NCBI RefSeq assembly: GCF_001905725.1
Contig: NZ_LIWB01000007.1
Coordinates: 1-64,000, forward strand
Direction: 5' to 3'
DNA: 64,000 bases
Origin: Streptomyces sp. CB02400
GTDB lineage: Bacteria; Actinomycetota; Actinomycetes; Streptomycetales; Streptomycetaceae
The notes beneath the pieces are model-generated. The model was not told the origin of the DNA. It made no database searches and saw nothing but the letters and a program-made list of their open reading frames with translations. Every line of letters starts with the position of its first letter. Positions within the stretch are counted from its first letter, which is position 1. Made by a program: the position numbers and the translations under genes. Positions 9,567 to 18,235 of this stretch are shown here, in pieces.

Positions 9567-10378
9567 TGCCGGCGTCCCGCCGACCGCAGTACGTCGAGCA
9601 ACTCGAAGGCGAAGGCCGCGGCGTGCCGTGCGGCACGGGGCTGTTCGGCGCGGTCGTTCTCTTCGCCCTTGTCGTCCAGCAAGTCCGAGACGCCGCGCAC
9701 GACGAGCGCGTCGGCCCGGGGGTTGAGGTAGGCCCCGTGCAGGAAACCGTAGCCCTCCATCTCGACCGCCACCGCGTCACCGCAGTGCGCGCGCAGCAGC
9801 TCCGCGGTCCTGGAGCGGTCGTGGCCGACGACCTTGCCGCCCGCGGCGATCGGTGCGACCCGGGAGCGCGGCGGCGTCCCCTCGGGCGGGGCGGGGCGGA
9901 CACGGGCCTGCCACTGTTCCCGGCGCGCAGTGGCCCGCGCGTACTGGAGCAGGCGGTGCGAGGACGACTTGGTCTTGATCCGCGGGACGAACCCGTCCTC
10001 GGTGTCCTTGCCCCGCTCGTAGTCGTAGACGGAGTCGGCTGCCACGACGTCCCCCAGCGCGACGTCCTTGACGCCCCCCGCGATGCCGACGAACAGCACC
10101 ACGTCGGGCCCGAAAACCCGTACGGCCCGGTCCACTTCGATGCCGGCGCTGGTGTTGCCCTGCCCGGCCTCGACCAGCGGCACGGTCCAGGGACCGTGGT
10201 CTCCGTCGAAGGTGCCGATCTCGTACACCGTGCCGTCGGCCTCGTGCAACGGGCGGCGGCCGGGTGCGAAGTGCTCGGCGACCGCACGGCTCTCCACACC
10301 GAGGGCCGTGACCACCACCGCGACGGGCCCGGTGGACCCGGCGGGCGGGTGGGGAGCGAAGACGTCGCTTCGTGTCAT
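9563..10378 (-). CDS. MTA/SAH-nucleosidase-like phosphorylase, first gene of the CATRA operon
   Basis: This 271-residue cytoplasmic enzyme has the PNP/UDP-phosphorylase fold. It would cleave the N-glycosidic bond of a nucleoside, as MTA/SAH nucleosidases do. Visible landmarks are VVVTALGVES (21-30), the glycine-rich VLFVGIAGGV (94-103), the ribose/catalytic EME (206-208) and the catalytic Asp in RGVSD (228-232). All expected active-site residues are present. In conflict systems such domains are thought to act as effectors that deplete a nucleotide or NAD-like pool; the actual substrate is unknown. I chose the ATG at 10378 (MTRSDVFAP). There is no good ribosome site before it, so the mRNA may be leaderless. 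An upstream ATG at 10417 would add 13 residues. Its stop overlaps the CHAT start by four bases. Confidence 0.8.
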   Translation of the reverse strand: MTRSDVFAPHPPAGSTGPVAVVVTALGVESRAVAEHFAPGRRPLHEADGTVYEIGTFDGDHGPWTVPLVEAGQGNTSAGIEVDRAVRVFGPDVVLFVGIAGGVKDVALGDVVAADSVYDYERGKDTEDGFVPRIKTKSSSHRLLQYARATARREQWQARVRPAPPEGTPPRSRVAPIAAGGKVVGHDRSRTAELLRAHCGDAVAVEMEGYGFLHGAYLNPRADALVVRGVSDLLDDKGEENDRAEQPRAARHAAAFAFELLDVLRSAGRRQ

Positions 10379-10449
10379 GGCACGAGGGTGGCAGAAGTAC
10401 CGCCCGCTCCGCACCACTTGAAGATACTTCGCCGGTCTTGGTTCACTTG

Positions 10450-11062
10450 CCGCCTGCTCGTCGGGCCCTCGCCGAGCCGCCCGCCGGAGCGGTGGAGGCC
10501 CGGCTCGTGTCGGGAGGGTCGGTGTCCGGTGACGACGACCTCGAGGAGATGGTCCGCCGCATCGCGGACGATCCCGTCGCGCTGCGCTCCCGGGATGCGC
10601 TCGCCGCCGTGGAGTCCCCGGTCACCGCGGTCGACCTGGCCGTCGTGCCGGTGCCACGGCCGGCGGAGGCGGCCCGGCTGTGCGCCCGCCGCCCCGTCCA
10701 CCAGCCGCCTGCTGGTGCACAACCACCCCGACCGGCCGCTCACCGTCGCCGATGTGATCGCGCTCGATCTCACCGGGGCCGACCTGGCCTTCGTGTCCGC
10801 CTGCGAGACCGCACGCACCGGACCGACGCTCGTCGACGAGTCCATTCACCTCGGTTCGGCGTCCAGATCGCCGGGTTCCGGCAGGTGGTGGCCACCCTCT
10901 GGCCGGTGAGCGACCGGCACGCGGGCCGCCTCGCCCGCACGGTGTACCGGGCCGTCGCACACGCCGTGGTACCGGGGGCGATGCACGAGGCGGTACGACG
11001 CCGGCGCGACATCTGGCCCGACCTCCCCCCGCTGCGGGCGGTCCATGTGCACTCGGGAGCCC
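10450..11062 (+). pseudogene. Decayed CHAT-protease gene, opposite strand to the CATRA operon
   Basis: The plus strand carries the C-terminal CHAT half of a protein related to the 1424-residue protease, without the TPR part. From about 10700 one frame reads SRLLVHNHPDRPLTVADVIA and FVSACETARTGPTLVDESIH (the Cys region). Around 10862 the frame shifts by one base into QIAGFRQVVATLWPVSDRHA and then AVHVHSGA at the end. Restoring one T (TTCCAG instead of TCCAG) would rejoin the two frames. The segment 10450-10690 may be the worn middle of the same gene. It probably derives from a second copy of the conflict system that was deleted and frameshifted. Confidence 0.7.
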
Positions 11063-11159
11063 GAGTGGCGCGGCGACGGCCCGGCCGGGGCACGCCGGCG
11101 GCGGTCACCCAGCCGGCCGGGAGCAGTCCGAGGACGTCGGCACCGAGGTGGCACTCGCG

Positions 11160-11360
11160 GCCTGCGATTTCCTTGCCCGCGTCGATCCCCTGGTCGGCCG
11201 CGTGCACGTTCGCGGAGGTCTGGATGCTCTGCACGTCGAGCACGTTCTCGCACGGACGAAAGCCTGGAAGATCCTTCGCGACTGCCGTCTGAAAGGCGGT
11301 CGCGTTCACACCGCGATGCCCGGCATCGCCCGTCTGCACAGCCTCGCCCTCACGGAGTGA
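11160..11360 (+). pseudogene. IS5-type transposase C-terminal remnant
   Basis: The frame ends RTKAWKILRDCRLKGGRVHT, then AMPGIARLHSLALTE and a stop. It resembles the last segment of IS5-family DDE transposases. Only the tail is present; upstream there is no catalytic domain and no start. It sits directly after the CHAT remnant, so the second conflict locus may have been cut by this element. Confidence 0.55.
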
Positions 11361-11378
11361 CTCCCGCTCGGTACAGGG

Positions 11379-11418
11379 CCGGAGAGGTCAAAGGAAGGTG
11401 GTCCCCACCTCTCCGGCT
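11379..11418 (-). terminator. Terminator of the VOC gene
   Basis: An 11-bp perfect stem (GCCGGAGAGGT at 11379-11389 with ACCTCTCCGGC at 11408-11418) lies 9 bases past the stop of the minus-strand VOC gene. Confidence 0.6.
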
Positions 11419-11427
11419 CGAGAACGC

Positions 11428-11856
11428 TCAGTCAAGACAGAACTCGTTGCCCTCGATGTCCTGCATCGGGATGCACGCATCGTCGCCGTCATACAGCGTC
11501 CGCACGTGTACCGCGCCGAGCGGGACCAGTCGTGCGCATTCGGCCTCGAGTGCGGCGAGGCGCTCTTCACCCACGAGTCCGGTGGCGACCCGCACATCAA
11601 GATGCACCCGGTTCTTGGCAGCCTTCCCTTCGGGGACGCGCTGGAAATACAGTCGTGGGCCCGCACCTGTGGGGTCAATGCAGGCGAACCATGAATCCCG
11701 CTGCTCAGGTGGCTGCGACTGCTTGAAATCGTCCCACGTGGCAAACCCCTCCGGCGGCGGCGGTACGACGTACCCCAACACCTCGCACCAGAAACGAGCG
11801 AGGCGCTCAGGCTCTGCGCAGTCAAAGGTGACTTGGAACTTCCTGATCGCTGGCAT
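11428..11856 (-). CDS. VOC-family (glyoxalase-like) protein
   Basis: This 142-residue soluble protein has a vicinal-oxygen-chelate fold. The family signature is FWCEVLGYVVPPPPEGF near residues 23-39, then RLYFQRVPEGKAAKNRVHLD, and a final metal/strand region ending DIEGNEFCLD. It matches the actinobacterial 'glyoxalase-like domain' group, whose members bind small molecules or confer resistance; the substrate is unknown. The start is ATG at 11856 (MPAIRKFQVTF). It stands alone with its own terminator. A similar but distinct VOC gene lies at 61111-61533. Confidence 0.8.
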   Translation of the reverse strand: MPAIRKFQVTFDCAEPERLARFWCEVLGYVVPPPPEGFATWDDFKQSQPPEQRDSWFACIDPTGAGPRLYFQRVPEGKAAKNRVHLDVRVATGLVGEERLAALEAECARLVPLGAVHVRTLYDGDDACIPMQDIEGNEFCLD

Positions 11857-11899
11857 CGGCGCACCGTACCAGGGAGGACTCTGCCGCTCCGCCCGTTTT

Positions 11900-12099
11900 C
11901 AGGTGGGCCGACCTGCTCCAAGGCGTCCTCCCCGAAGGTCTGGCGCTGGAGGGCCTACGCCAGGACCGGGTCCTCGACGAAACGTTCGAGACCGCCGTTC
12001 CCCTCGAGCTCACGCGCCTGTTCGGCATCGCCGAGCAGACGGCCATGCGCCACGTCGCCGCGGCCCACCCGGAACGAACAGCCGAACTGCCGCGGTGAG
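11900..12099 (+). pseudogene. Integrase-like C-terminal remnant
   Basis: A plus-strand frame ending at 12099 reads DLLQGVLPEGLALEGLRQDR, VLDETFETAVPLELTRLFGI, AEQTAMRHVAAAHPERTAEL. It resembles the tail found after the catalytic domain in some Streptomyces tyrosine recombinases (LERLRIDR ... FGLDEKTAIRY type). Neither the catalytic domain nor a start codon is present, so it is a fragment. The family call rests on memory of that tail and could be wrong. Confidence 0.4.
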
Positions 12100-12210
12100 C
12101 GTCGTCTCCGGCTCGGGCCGGATCCGGCCAGGCACACAGGGCGTCCAGCAGTTGCGCCGGCGGAACCCTCGGGCGGGTGCACGCCCTCGTCGTACGACCG
12201 GCCATCGTCG

Positions 12211-12363
12211 TCAGTCGTCCAGCACCGCCAGGGCGTCGACCTCCACGAGCAGTCCCGGCGGGAGCTGCCCGGAGACCTGCAGGACGGGGCCCTTGCGGAT
12301 GCCTTGGGACAGCGGGGCTGCGGGGGCGGGTGCGTTCTCGGTGGTGATGACGGTTCCGGTCAT
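12211..12363 (-). pseudogene. RidA-family gene with in-frame internal deletion
   Basis: A 50-codon frame has a proper ATG at 12363, a GAAGGA ribosome site and a stop. Its first half (TVITTENAPAPAAPLSQGIR, KGPVLQVSGQ) is the usual start of Rid-family imine deaminases, and its last part (LPPGLLVEVDALAVLDD) is the usual end. The middle of about 75 residues, including trimer-interface and substrate-site residues, is missing without loss of frame. RidA hydrolyses reactive enamines and imines from amino-acid metabolism; this product cannot fold normally and is probably inactive. It lies 31 bases after the carboxylesterase gene, in the same orientation and probably the same transcript. Confidence 0.75.
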
Positions 12364-12394
12364 GGTGTGTCCTTCGGGAAGGGCGGCCGGAGGG

Positions 12395-13885
12395 TCAGCG
12401 CCAGGCCTGTCGTTCCTGGCCGCGTGGGTCGTCGGCCTGGGTCCATTCGGCGTCGATGCGCATGGTGGCCCGGCGCTCGTCGTCGTACGGGTCCCAGCCG
12501 GGGTCGCCGGTCCTGGCGAACCGGACCCATGTCCTGTGCGTACGGGCGGCGAGGTCCGTGGGGGGCTTGTCAGGGCCGAGCAGGGCGGTGGGGCCGTGCA
12601 GCTGCGGAAGGTGGGCGACATCGAAGACGAACGGCAGCTCGACCGCGTGGGTGGCGCCGAGCTCTCCGTCCAAGGCGTGGGAGCGCCAGGCGAACTCGTA
12701 GGCGTAGGTGGCGGATTCGGGGTGGGCGGCATGCGCACCGGCCAAGGCCCAGCTGCCTGCGCCGAACAGCGCGTCGCCCATGATGGCGGAGCGCAGCTCG
12801 CCGGAGGACGCCTCGGGGCGTGTCTTTTGGTACGTCTCGACGAGTCGCGCCGGTTCCGGGTGCGAACGCGCCGCCGCATCGTCGACGTCACCGGTGGTCG
12901 AGGTGGCGTACTTGCCCACCGGGACCAGATAGAGGTGTCCTTCCTCGGTGTTGGTCCCGATGAGCAGGTCGACATCGGCGCTCAGGCCTGCGGCCACGGA
13001 TTCGGCGGGCTGTGTGTCGAGGACCAGGCTGAAGGGGCTGAGTCCGATCAGCGGATCGTGGTGCGTCCCGGTCCGCAGGTCGATGCCCGCGAGCCCGGAT
13101 GCGGCCTCGACCAGGCGCTCGTCGGGGATCTCCGCGAAGGCGTCGGCATGAGGCTCGATGCCCAGGGCCTCGGCCGCTGCCCGGGTGACGCGGGCAGCCT
13201 GCTCGGTGGTGAACGCCCCCAGGCCGCTGCCGCTCTGGACGATCGCCCGGCGGAAGAGGCCCGCGGCTTCCGGGGCGGCGAGGACGCCGCCGACGACGGT
13301 CGCCCCGGCCGACTGGCCGAAGAGGGTGACGTTGTGCGGGTCACCGCCGAAGGCGGCGACGTTCTCCCGCACCCAGCGCAGCGCGGCGACGACGTCGAGC
13401 AGGCCGCGGTTGGCGGGCGCGCCGGGGAGGTCGAGGAATCCGGCGATGCCGAGCCGGTAGTTGAGGGTGACGAGGACGACGCCGTCGCGGGCGAAGGCGG
13501 AGCCGTCGTACAGCGCGGACCGCGTCGATCCGGCGACGAATCCGCCGCCGTGGACGAACACCATGACGGGCAGACCGCCGTTCGCGGCGGCGGGCGTCCA
13601 GACGTTGGCGGTGAGGTAGTCCTCGCCGCGGCTCCAACCGGTGCCGAAGTAGGGGGACATGTCGATGCTGCCGAGCTTGCGCTCGGACTGCGGAGCGTTG
13701 GGTCCCGGCGCGGTGGCGTCCCGTACGCCGTCCCACGGCTCGTGTGGCTGGGGCGGCGCGAACCGGCCGGCGCCGCGGGGCGGGGCGGCGTAGGGGATGT
13801 CGAGGAAAACGGCTGTGTCGCCCTGGCGCAGGCCGCGGACGGCTCCCTGCGCCGTGGTCACGATGACGTCGGGGTGGTGGCTCAT
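12395..13885 (-). CDS. Type-B carboxylesterase / lipase
   Basis: The 496-residue alpha/beta-hydrolase belongs to the carboxylesterase type-B (COesterase) family. The oxyanion-hole motif VHGGGF is at 111-116 and the nucleophile elbow FGQSAGA at 189-195 (Ser192). The EEGHLYL and ATHAVELPFVF stretches supply the expected acid and His regions. It would hydrolyse carboxylic esters; the natural substrate is unknown. The start at 13885 (MSHHPDVIV) gives the standard family N-terminus, while longer starts add basic, low-quality sequence. It lies 22 bases after an MBL-fold hydrolase and before the truncated RidA gene, forming a small operon divergent from the LAL regulator at 15001, which may control it. 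No signal peptide is seen. Confidence 0.85.
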   Translation of the reverse strand: MSHHPDVIVTTAQGAVRGLRQGDTAVFLDIPYAAPPRGAGRFAPPQPHEPWDGVRDATAPGPNAPQSERKLGSIDMSPYFGTGWSRGEDYLTANVWTPAAANGGLPVMVFVHGGGFVAGSTRSALYDGSAFARDGVVLVTLNYRLGIAGFLDLPGAPANRGLLDVVAALRWVRENVAAFGGDPHNVTLFGQSAGATVVGGVLAAPEAAGLFRRAIVQSGSGLGAFTTEQAARVTRAAAEALGIEPHADAFAEIPDERLVEAASGLAGIDLRTGTHHDPLIGLSPFSLVLDTQPAESVAAGLSADVDLLIGTNTEEGHLYLVPVGKYATSTTGDVDDAAARSHPEPARLVETYQKTRPEASSGELRSAIMGDALFGAGSWALAGAHAAHPESATYAYEFAWRSHALDGELGATHAVELPFVFDVAHLPQLHGPTALLGPDKPPTDLAARTHRTWVRFARTGDPGWDPYDDERRATMRIDAEWTQADDPRGQERQAWR

Positions 13886-13907
13886 GTCTCGTGTCTTTCC
13901 GCGGGCT

Positions 13908-14822
13908 TCAGGCCTGCTCGGTGTACGGGGCGAAGGGGGCCCAGCCCTTGATGGCGAACTTGTCTCCCTCACGTGTCACTTCGGCGGCGCCGTGGCCGCC
14001 CAGATGCGCGGGGATCACCAGGGCGTTGTTGTCGGCCGCCCAGCCCAGCACCTTGCGGCGGGTGGCGCGGGCGCCCGCGGGGTCCTCGCAGAAGCAGCTG
14101 TTGGAGTCCGGCTCGAGGATCTGCACGGGGCTGTGCAGCATGTCGCCGACGAATACCGCGCGGTCCGTCCCGGAGGTGAGGGTCAGCACGGAGGAACCGG
14201 GAGTGTGTCCGGGAGCCGGGTCGAGGCGGAGGCCGGCGTCGATCCGGTGGCTGTTTTCCCACAGCAGCGTCTGGCCGGCCTGGTGCACCGGGGCCACGCT
14301 GTCCTCGAAGACATTCTGGTTGCCGCGGCCGAGCAGTGGCTTGTGGTCGTTCTCGGGATTCCAGAAGTCGAAGTCGTCCTTCGGCATCAGATAGGTGGCG
14401 TTGGGAAAAGTGGGTACCCACTGCCGGCCGTTCAGGTACGTGTTCCAGCCGACGTGATCGATGTGGAGATGTGTGTTGATCACGATGTCCACGTCCTCGG
14501 GCTCGACGCCGGCGCGCGCGAGACTGGCCAGGAAGCCTGTTTCGAGGCGGTTCCAGACCGGCGCGTACGGGCGGTCCTTGTGGTTGCCCACGCCGGTGTC
14601 GACGAGGATGGTCCTGCCTTCGCTGCGCAGCAGCCAGGTCTGGATCGCGGAATTGACGACATTGTTCTCGGAATCGAGGAAATGCGGGGTCAGCCAGGAG
14701 GCTCCGTCGTTCCACACTTCCTCCGGACTTCCGGGGAAGAAGGTGTCGGGCGTCATTTCGACGGAACCGAAGTACTCCCATACCCGCGTGATGGTGACGT
14801 TGCCGAGCGTGATGTGGTCCAT
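13908..14822 (-). CDS. MBL-fold metallo-hydrolase
   Basis: This 304-residue metallo-beta-lactamase-fold enzyme has the di-zinc motif NTHLHIDHVGW (His118, His120, Asp122, His123), a further ligand region in PAPGHTPGSS and the metal-bridging Asp in VFVGDMLHSP. The family includes lactonases, glyoxalase II and other hydrolases. The subgroup with MDHITLGNVTITRVWEYFGS at the start is annotated only broadly. No signal peptide is present, so it is cytoplasmic. The ATG at 14822 begins this usual N-terminus. It heads the MBL-carboxylesterase-RidA unit; together with an esterase it suggests breakdown of an ester or lactone. The 178-base gap to the divergent LAL gene should hold both promoters. Confidence 0.85.
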   Translation of the reverse strand: MDHITLGNVTITRVWEYFGSVEMTPDTFFPGSPEEVWNDGASWLTPHFLDSENNVVNSAIQTWLLRSEGRTILVDTGVGNHKDRPYAPVWNRLETGFLASLARAGVEPEDVDIVINTHLHIDHVGWNTYLNGRQWVPTFPNATYLMPKDDFDFWNPENDHKPLLGRGNQNVFEDSVAPVHQAGQTLLWENSHRIDAGLRLDPAPGHTPGSSVLTLTSGTDRAVFVGDMLHSPVQILEPDSNSCFCEDPAGARATRRKVLGWAADNNALVIPAHLGGHGAAEVTREGDKFAIKGWAPFAPYTEQA

Positions 14823-15000
14823 GGGGCGTCCTTGGGAATGTGGAGGCTTTCCCGGAACCGTACGAGCGGCCTCGGCGCGCGCGGTATCCGTAACGTGACT
14901 GCACCTGTGCGCACGGCCCGGGCACTGGCCCGGCCGCTTGTAGCCTGGTCGGGCCAGGTCAAGGCGACTTCGATCGAAAGCCGCAACTCCGGGAGACTCC

Positions 15001-17790
15001 GTGGACGAGCACACAGGCGACCGCGGTGCGGTCATGGGCCCGGAGCCGGATCCGGGGGAGCTGATCGTCGGCCGGGACGCGGTACGGGCACGCCTCTTTC
15101 GTGCGGCGGACTCGGTGCCGGCCGACAGGGTGCTGATGCTGGTCGGTGATGCGGGCACGGGGAAGAGCACGCTGCTGGAGCACGCGGTGCGCCGGGCTGA
15201 AGCCGGCGGTGCCCGTGTACTGCGTGCCGAGGGAAGCGAGTCGGAGTCGAGCCTGGCGTTCTCCGGACTGCATCAGCTGCTGCGGCCGGTCCTGGCCGAG
15301 GTGGACGGACTCCCGGGCAGGCAGCGCGCTGCGCTGCGGGACGCCTTCGGCACGGGGCCGGCCACGTCGGGACCCGATCTCATGCTGGTCGGGGTCGCCG
15401 TCCTGAGCCTGTTGTCAGGCCTGGGCGACCACCATCCCCTGCTCGTGGTGCTGGATGACGCGCACTGGTTCGATCGTGCTTCCCTGGACGCGCTGTCCTT
15501 CGCCGCCAGACGGTTGGAAGGGGAACCGGTCAGGATGCTGATCGGGGCTCGTGACGGTGATCACCTTCCGGGATTCGACCGTCACGTGCCGATGCTCACC
15601 CTGGGACCGCTCGACAACGCCGCGGCCCATCAGCTGCTGGACCTGCAGCCGAAGAGCCCCACCGGGCACACCAGGACGCGGATCCTCGACCAGGCAGGCG
15701 GCAACCCGCTGGCGCTGGTGGAACTGACGAGGGCGGCCTCGGCACAACGGACGGCCGCGGGGCTGCCGTCCGCGGGTCCGCTTCCGCTCACCGATCACCT
15801 GGAGCGGATCTTCGCCGCTCGTCTGAACAGTCTCCCCGCCTCCACCACGCGGGCTCTGCTGCTCCTGGCCGCCATGGACAGCGCCGACTCCGTGATCGCC
15901 GGCTCGGCGGGGCTGCCGCGCGCCGAGGACCCGGCCTGGCTGCCGGCCGGGCAGGCCGGGCTGGTCCGGCGGACCGGTCGGCATGTCCGCTTCCGCCACC
16001 CACTGGTCAGGTCCGCCGTGTATCACGCCGCGTCCTTGGACGCCCAGCGCGCGGCTCACCTCGCGCTCGCCGAGATGCTGCGGGACGAACCGGACCGGCG
16101 TGCCTGGCACCTTGCCGCCGCCTGCCCGCACCCGGACGCGGCCGTGTCGGCGGAGCTGGAGCGGACCGCCGGCCGGGCCCGCCGCCGCGGCGGCCACGCA
16201 GCGGCGGCCCGGGCCCTGCAGCGCGCCGCGGAACTCGCACCGCAGCGCGAGGACAGTGCCCGGCTGCTGGTCGAAGCCGCCGCGGCGGCCGTGTTCACCG
16301 GAGACCTCGCCTGGGTCGAGGAACTGGTCGCCGCGGCACGCATGCGCACGGATGACGCGGCCCTGCTGGCCTCCGCCGCCGTGCAGGCCGGACGGCTGGC
16401 GGTCCTGACCGTGCGCCACACCGTGGTCTTCTCCCGACTGGCCGACGCGGCCGCGAAGTTGGCGGTCTCCCAGCCCGCGGCCGGGCTGGACCTCGTGGCC
16501 GGCGCCGCGGTGGTCCGCTTCTACTGTGGAGAGGACACCCAGCGCCACCGCATCCAGGACATCCTGCGGCGCCTTCCCGGGAACGCCTCACACCCAGGCT
16601 TGCGCACCTGGGTGAGGGCCGTGTCGGACCCCTTCGACGACCGGGCCCGACTCGTCTCCCTGCTGCCGCAGTCGGCTGCCGAGGCGGAGGACCGGCCGGA
16701 GCGGCTCACCGCCGTCGGGATCATGGCGTGGCTCCTGGACGAGATCGTGCAGGCCGTCCGTGCCTTCGACGAGGCCTTCGACCTCTGGGAACTGCAGGGA
16801 GCGCTGCCCGAGGGGCTGGGCGGCGCGGTCGCCTGGGCCTATGTGGAGCGAGGACGGTGGGAGCAGGCCCGTCAGGCCTGCGCCCGCACCATCGCGGTCG
16901 GCCGGGCGGCCGGTCTCGACCACGCCGTGGCCTGTGCGGTCACCGTGGACGCCACCCTGTCGGCCTTCCAGGGCGATGCGTCCTCGGCCCGAACCCGGGC
17001 CGAGGAGGCGCTCGCTCTGATCGATCCGCTGGAAAGCCGCTCGGTCGCCGTCTACGCCCATCGCGCGCTCGGTGCCGCGGCAGCCGCGGAAGGCGCCTAC
17101 GAGAGCGCGTACGGCCGACTCCGCCTGGTCTTCACGACGGACGGCGCACCCGTGCACTACCACGCCTCCTACCCGGCCCTCGCGGATCTGACGGCCGCCG
17201 CTGTGCGCTGCGGCCGCCACGAGGAGGCTGCCCTGATCGTCGAACGCTCGGCATCCGCGCTGGCGGACAACGCTTCACCTCGTCTGCGTGCGCTGATCAG
17301 CCGAGCCCGTGGCCTCCTGGCGGGCCCCGAGGACGCCGAAGCGCACTTCCGGGCGGCCCTGGCGGATCCGGTGCTGGAGTACTGGCCCTTCGAACGCGCA
17401 CAGACCCTGCTCGACCTCGCCGAGTGGCTGCGGCGCCGTCGGCGCATCGCAGAGGCGCGTGGGCCGCTCACCGAAGCCCTGGAGACCTTCCGTCGCCTGA
17501 GCGCGCGCCCGTGGATCGAGCGTGCCCGGGCCGAATCGCGTGCCGCCGGCCTCGACGTCACGGATGCGGCCCCCGACGCGCTCGCCGAACTCTCCCCGCA
17601 ACAGCAGCAGATCGTCCGGCTCGCCGCCCGCGGGCTGACCAACCGGGAGATCGGCGAGAAGCTCTTCCTCTCCCCGCGCACCGTCGGCTCGCACCTCTAC
17701 CGCAGCTTCCCCAAGCTGGGCGTCACCGCCCGTTCCCAGCTGCGTGACCTCATCGAGGGGACCCCCGCGACGGCGGCCCACCAGGAATAG
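15001..17790 (+). CDS. LuxR-family transcriptional regulator of the LAL type (ATPase + HTH)
   Basis: The 929-residue regulator has an N-terminal P-loop ATPase (Walker A GDAGTGKST at 49-57, Walker B LLVVLDDAHWFD), a long helical, TPR-like middle and a C-terminal LuxR helix-turn-helix (LSPQQQQIVRLAARGLTNRE, KLFLSPRTVGSHLYR). LAL proteins are MalT-like activators that bind an inducer in the helical part, and ATP. It starts with GTG at 15001 preceded by GGGAGA. It is divergent from the MBL-hydrolase/carboxylesterase genes, which are its most likely targets. Confidence 0.9.
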   Translation: MDEHTGDRGAVMGPEPDPGELIVGRDAVRARLFRAADSVPADRVLMLVGDAGTGKSTLLEHAVRRAEAGGARVLRAEGSESESSLAFSGLHQLLRPVLAEVDGLPGRQRAALRDAFGTGPATSGPDLMLVGVAVLSLLSGLGDHHPLLVVLDDAHWFDRASLDALSFAARRLEGEPVRMLIGARDGDHLPGFDRHVPMLTLGPLDNAAAHQLLDLQPKSPTGHTRTRILDQAGGNPLALVELTRAASAQRTAAGLPSAGPLPLTDHLERIFAARLNSLPASTTRALLLLAAMDSADSVIAGSAGLPRAEDPAWLPAGQAGLVRRTGRHVRFRHPLVRSAVYHAASLDAQRAAHLALAEMLRDEPDRRAWHLAAACPHPDAAVSAELERTAGRARRRGGHAAAARALQRAAELAPQREDSARLLVEAAAAAVFTGDLAWVEELVAAARMRTDDAALLASAAVQAGRLAVLTVRHTVVFSRLADAAAKLAVSQPAAGLDLVAGAAVVRFYCGEDTQRHRIQDILRRLPGNASHPGLRTWVRAVSDPFDDRARLVSLLPQSAAEAEDRPERLTAVGIMAWLLDEIVQAVRAFDEAFDLWELQGALPEGLGGAVAWAYVERGRWEQARQACARTIAVGRAAGLDHAVACAVTVDATLSAFQGDASSARTRAEEALALIDPLESRSVAVYAHRALGAAAAAEGAYESAYGRLRLVFTTDGAPVHYHASYPALADLTAAAVRCGRHEEAALIVERSASALADNASPRLRALISRARGLLAGPEDAEAHFRAALADPVLEYWPFERAQTLLDLAEWLRRRRRIAEARGPLTEALETFRRLSARPWIERARAESRAAGLDVTDAAPDALAELSPQQQQIVRLAARGLTNREIGEKLFLSPRTVGSHLYRSFPKLGVTARSQLRDLIEGTPATAAHQE

Positions 17791-18235
17791 GGACACGCCC
17801 GGCCACGGAAGCAGGCACGTGACGCATACCGCGCGCCACCCGCCGGACCAGACTGACCCCAAGGGCGAGGCAGCACGTAACCCGCCAGGTCGCCCCTTCG
17901 CCCCGGTAAACCGACGCCCCCGCTTGTCCCCAAGGCCTTGCAGATGGGAACCTTCGCCCTCATGGCCTATTCCCTGTCCCAGTTCGCCAGGATCCGGCCC
18001 CACCGACTCCCGCGACCGACCGGGCGTCGGCCATCGCCTTCACGGCAGCCGCCCTCACGCGCTTGTGTCCGGTGCCCACGACGTCCTACGGAACCCTGAG
18101 GCGCCTGAGGGCGGCATTCCACAGCCGTCTTCGTGATGCACAGCAGGCCACGTCAGATCTCCCCGCGGACGGCGCAGCCGGCATCCGCAGAGCCGGACGA
18201 CGCCTCGACCGGCTGCACACCCGCGCGCTGCTGCT
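17791..18235. other. Gap with nothing recognisable
   Basis: After the LAL gene there are about 450 bases with no credible gene. Frames here are long only because stops are rare at this GC content. No hairpin stood out as a terminator. Confidence 0.4.

Noticed and set aside
5292..9731. Long plus-strand open frames opposite the TPR-CHAT gene
   Set aside because: They are stop-free only because of GC-rich third positions in the real gene on the other strand. Their translations are Arg/Gly-rich without any motif.
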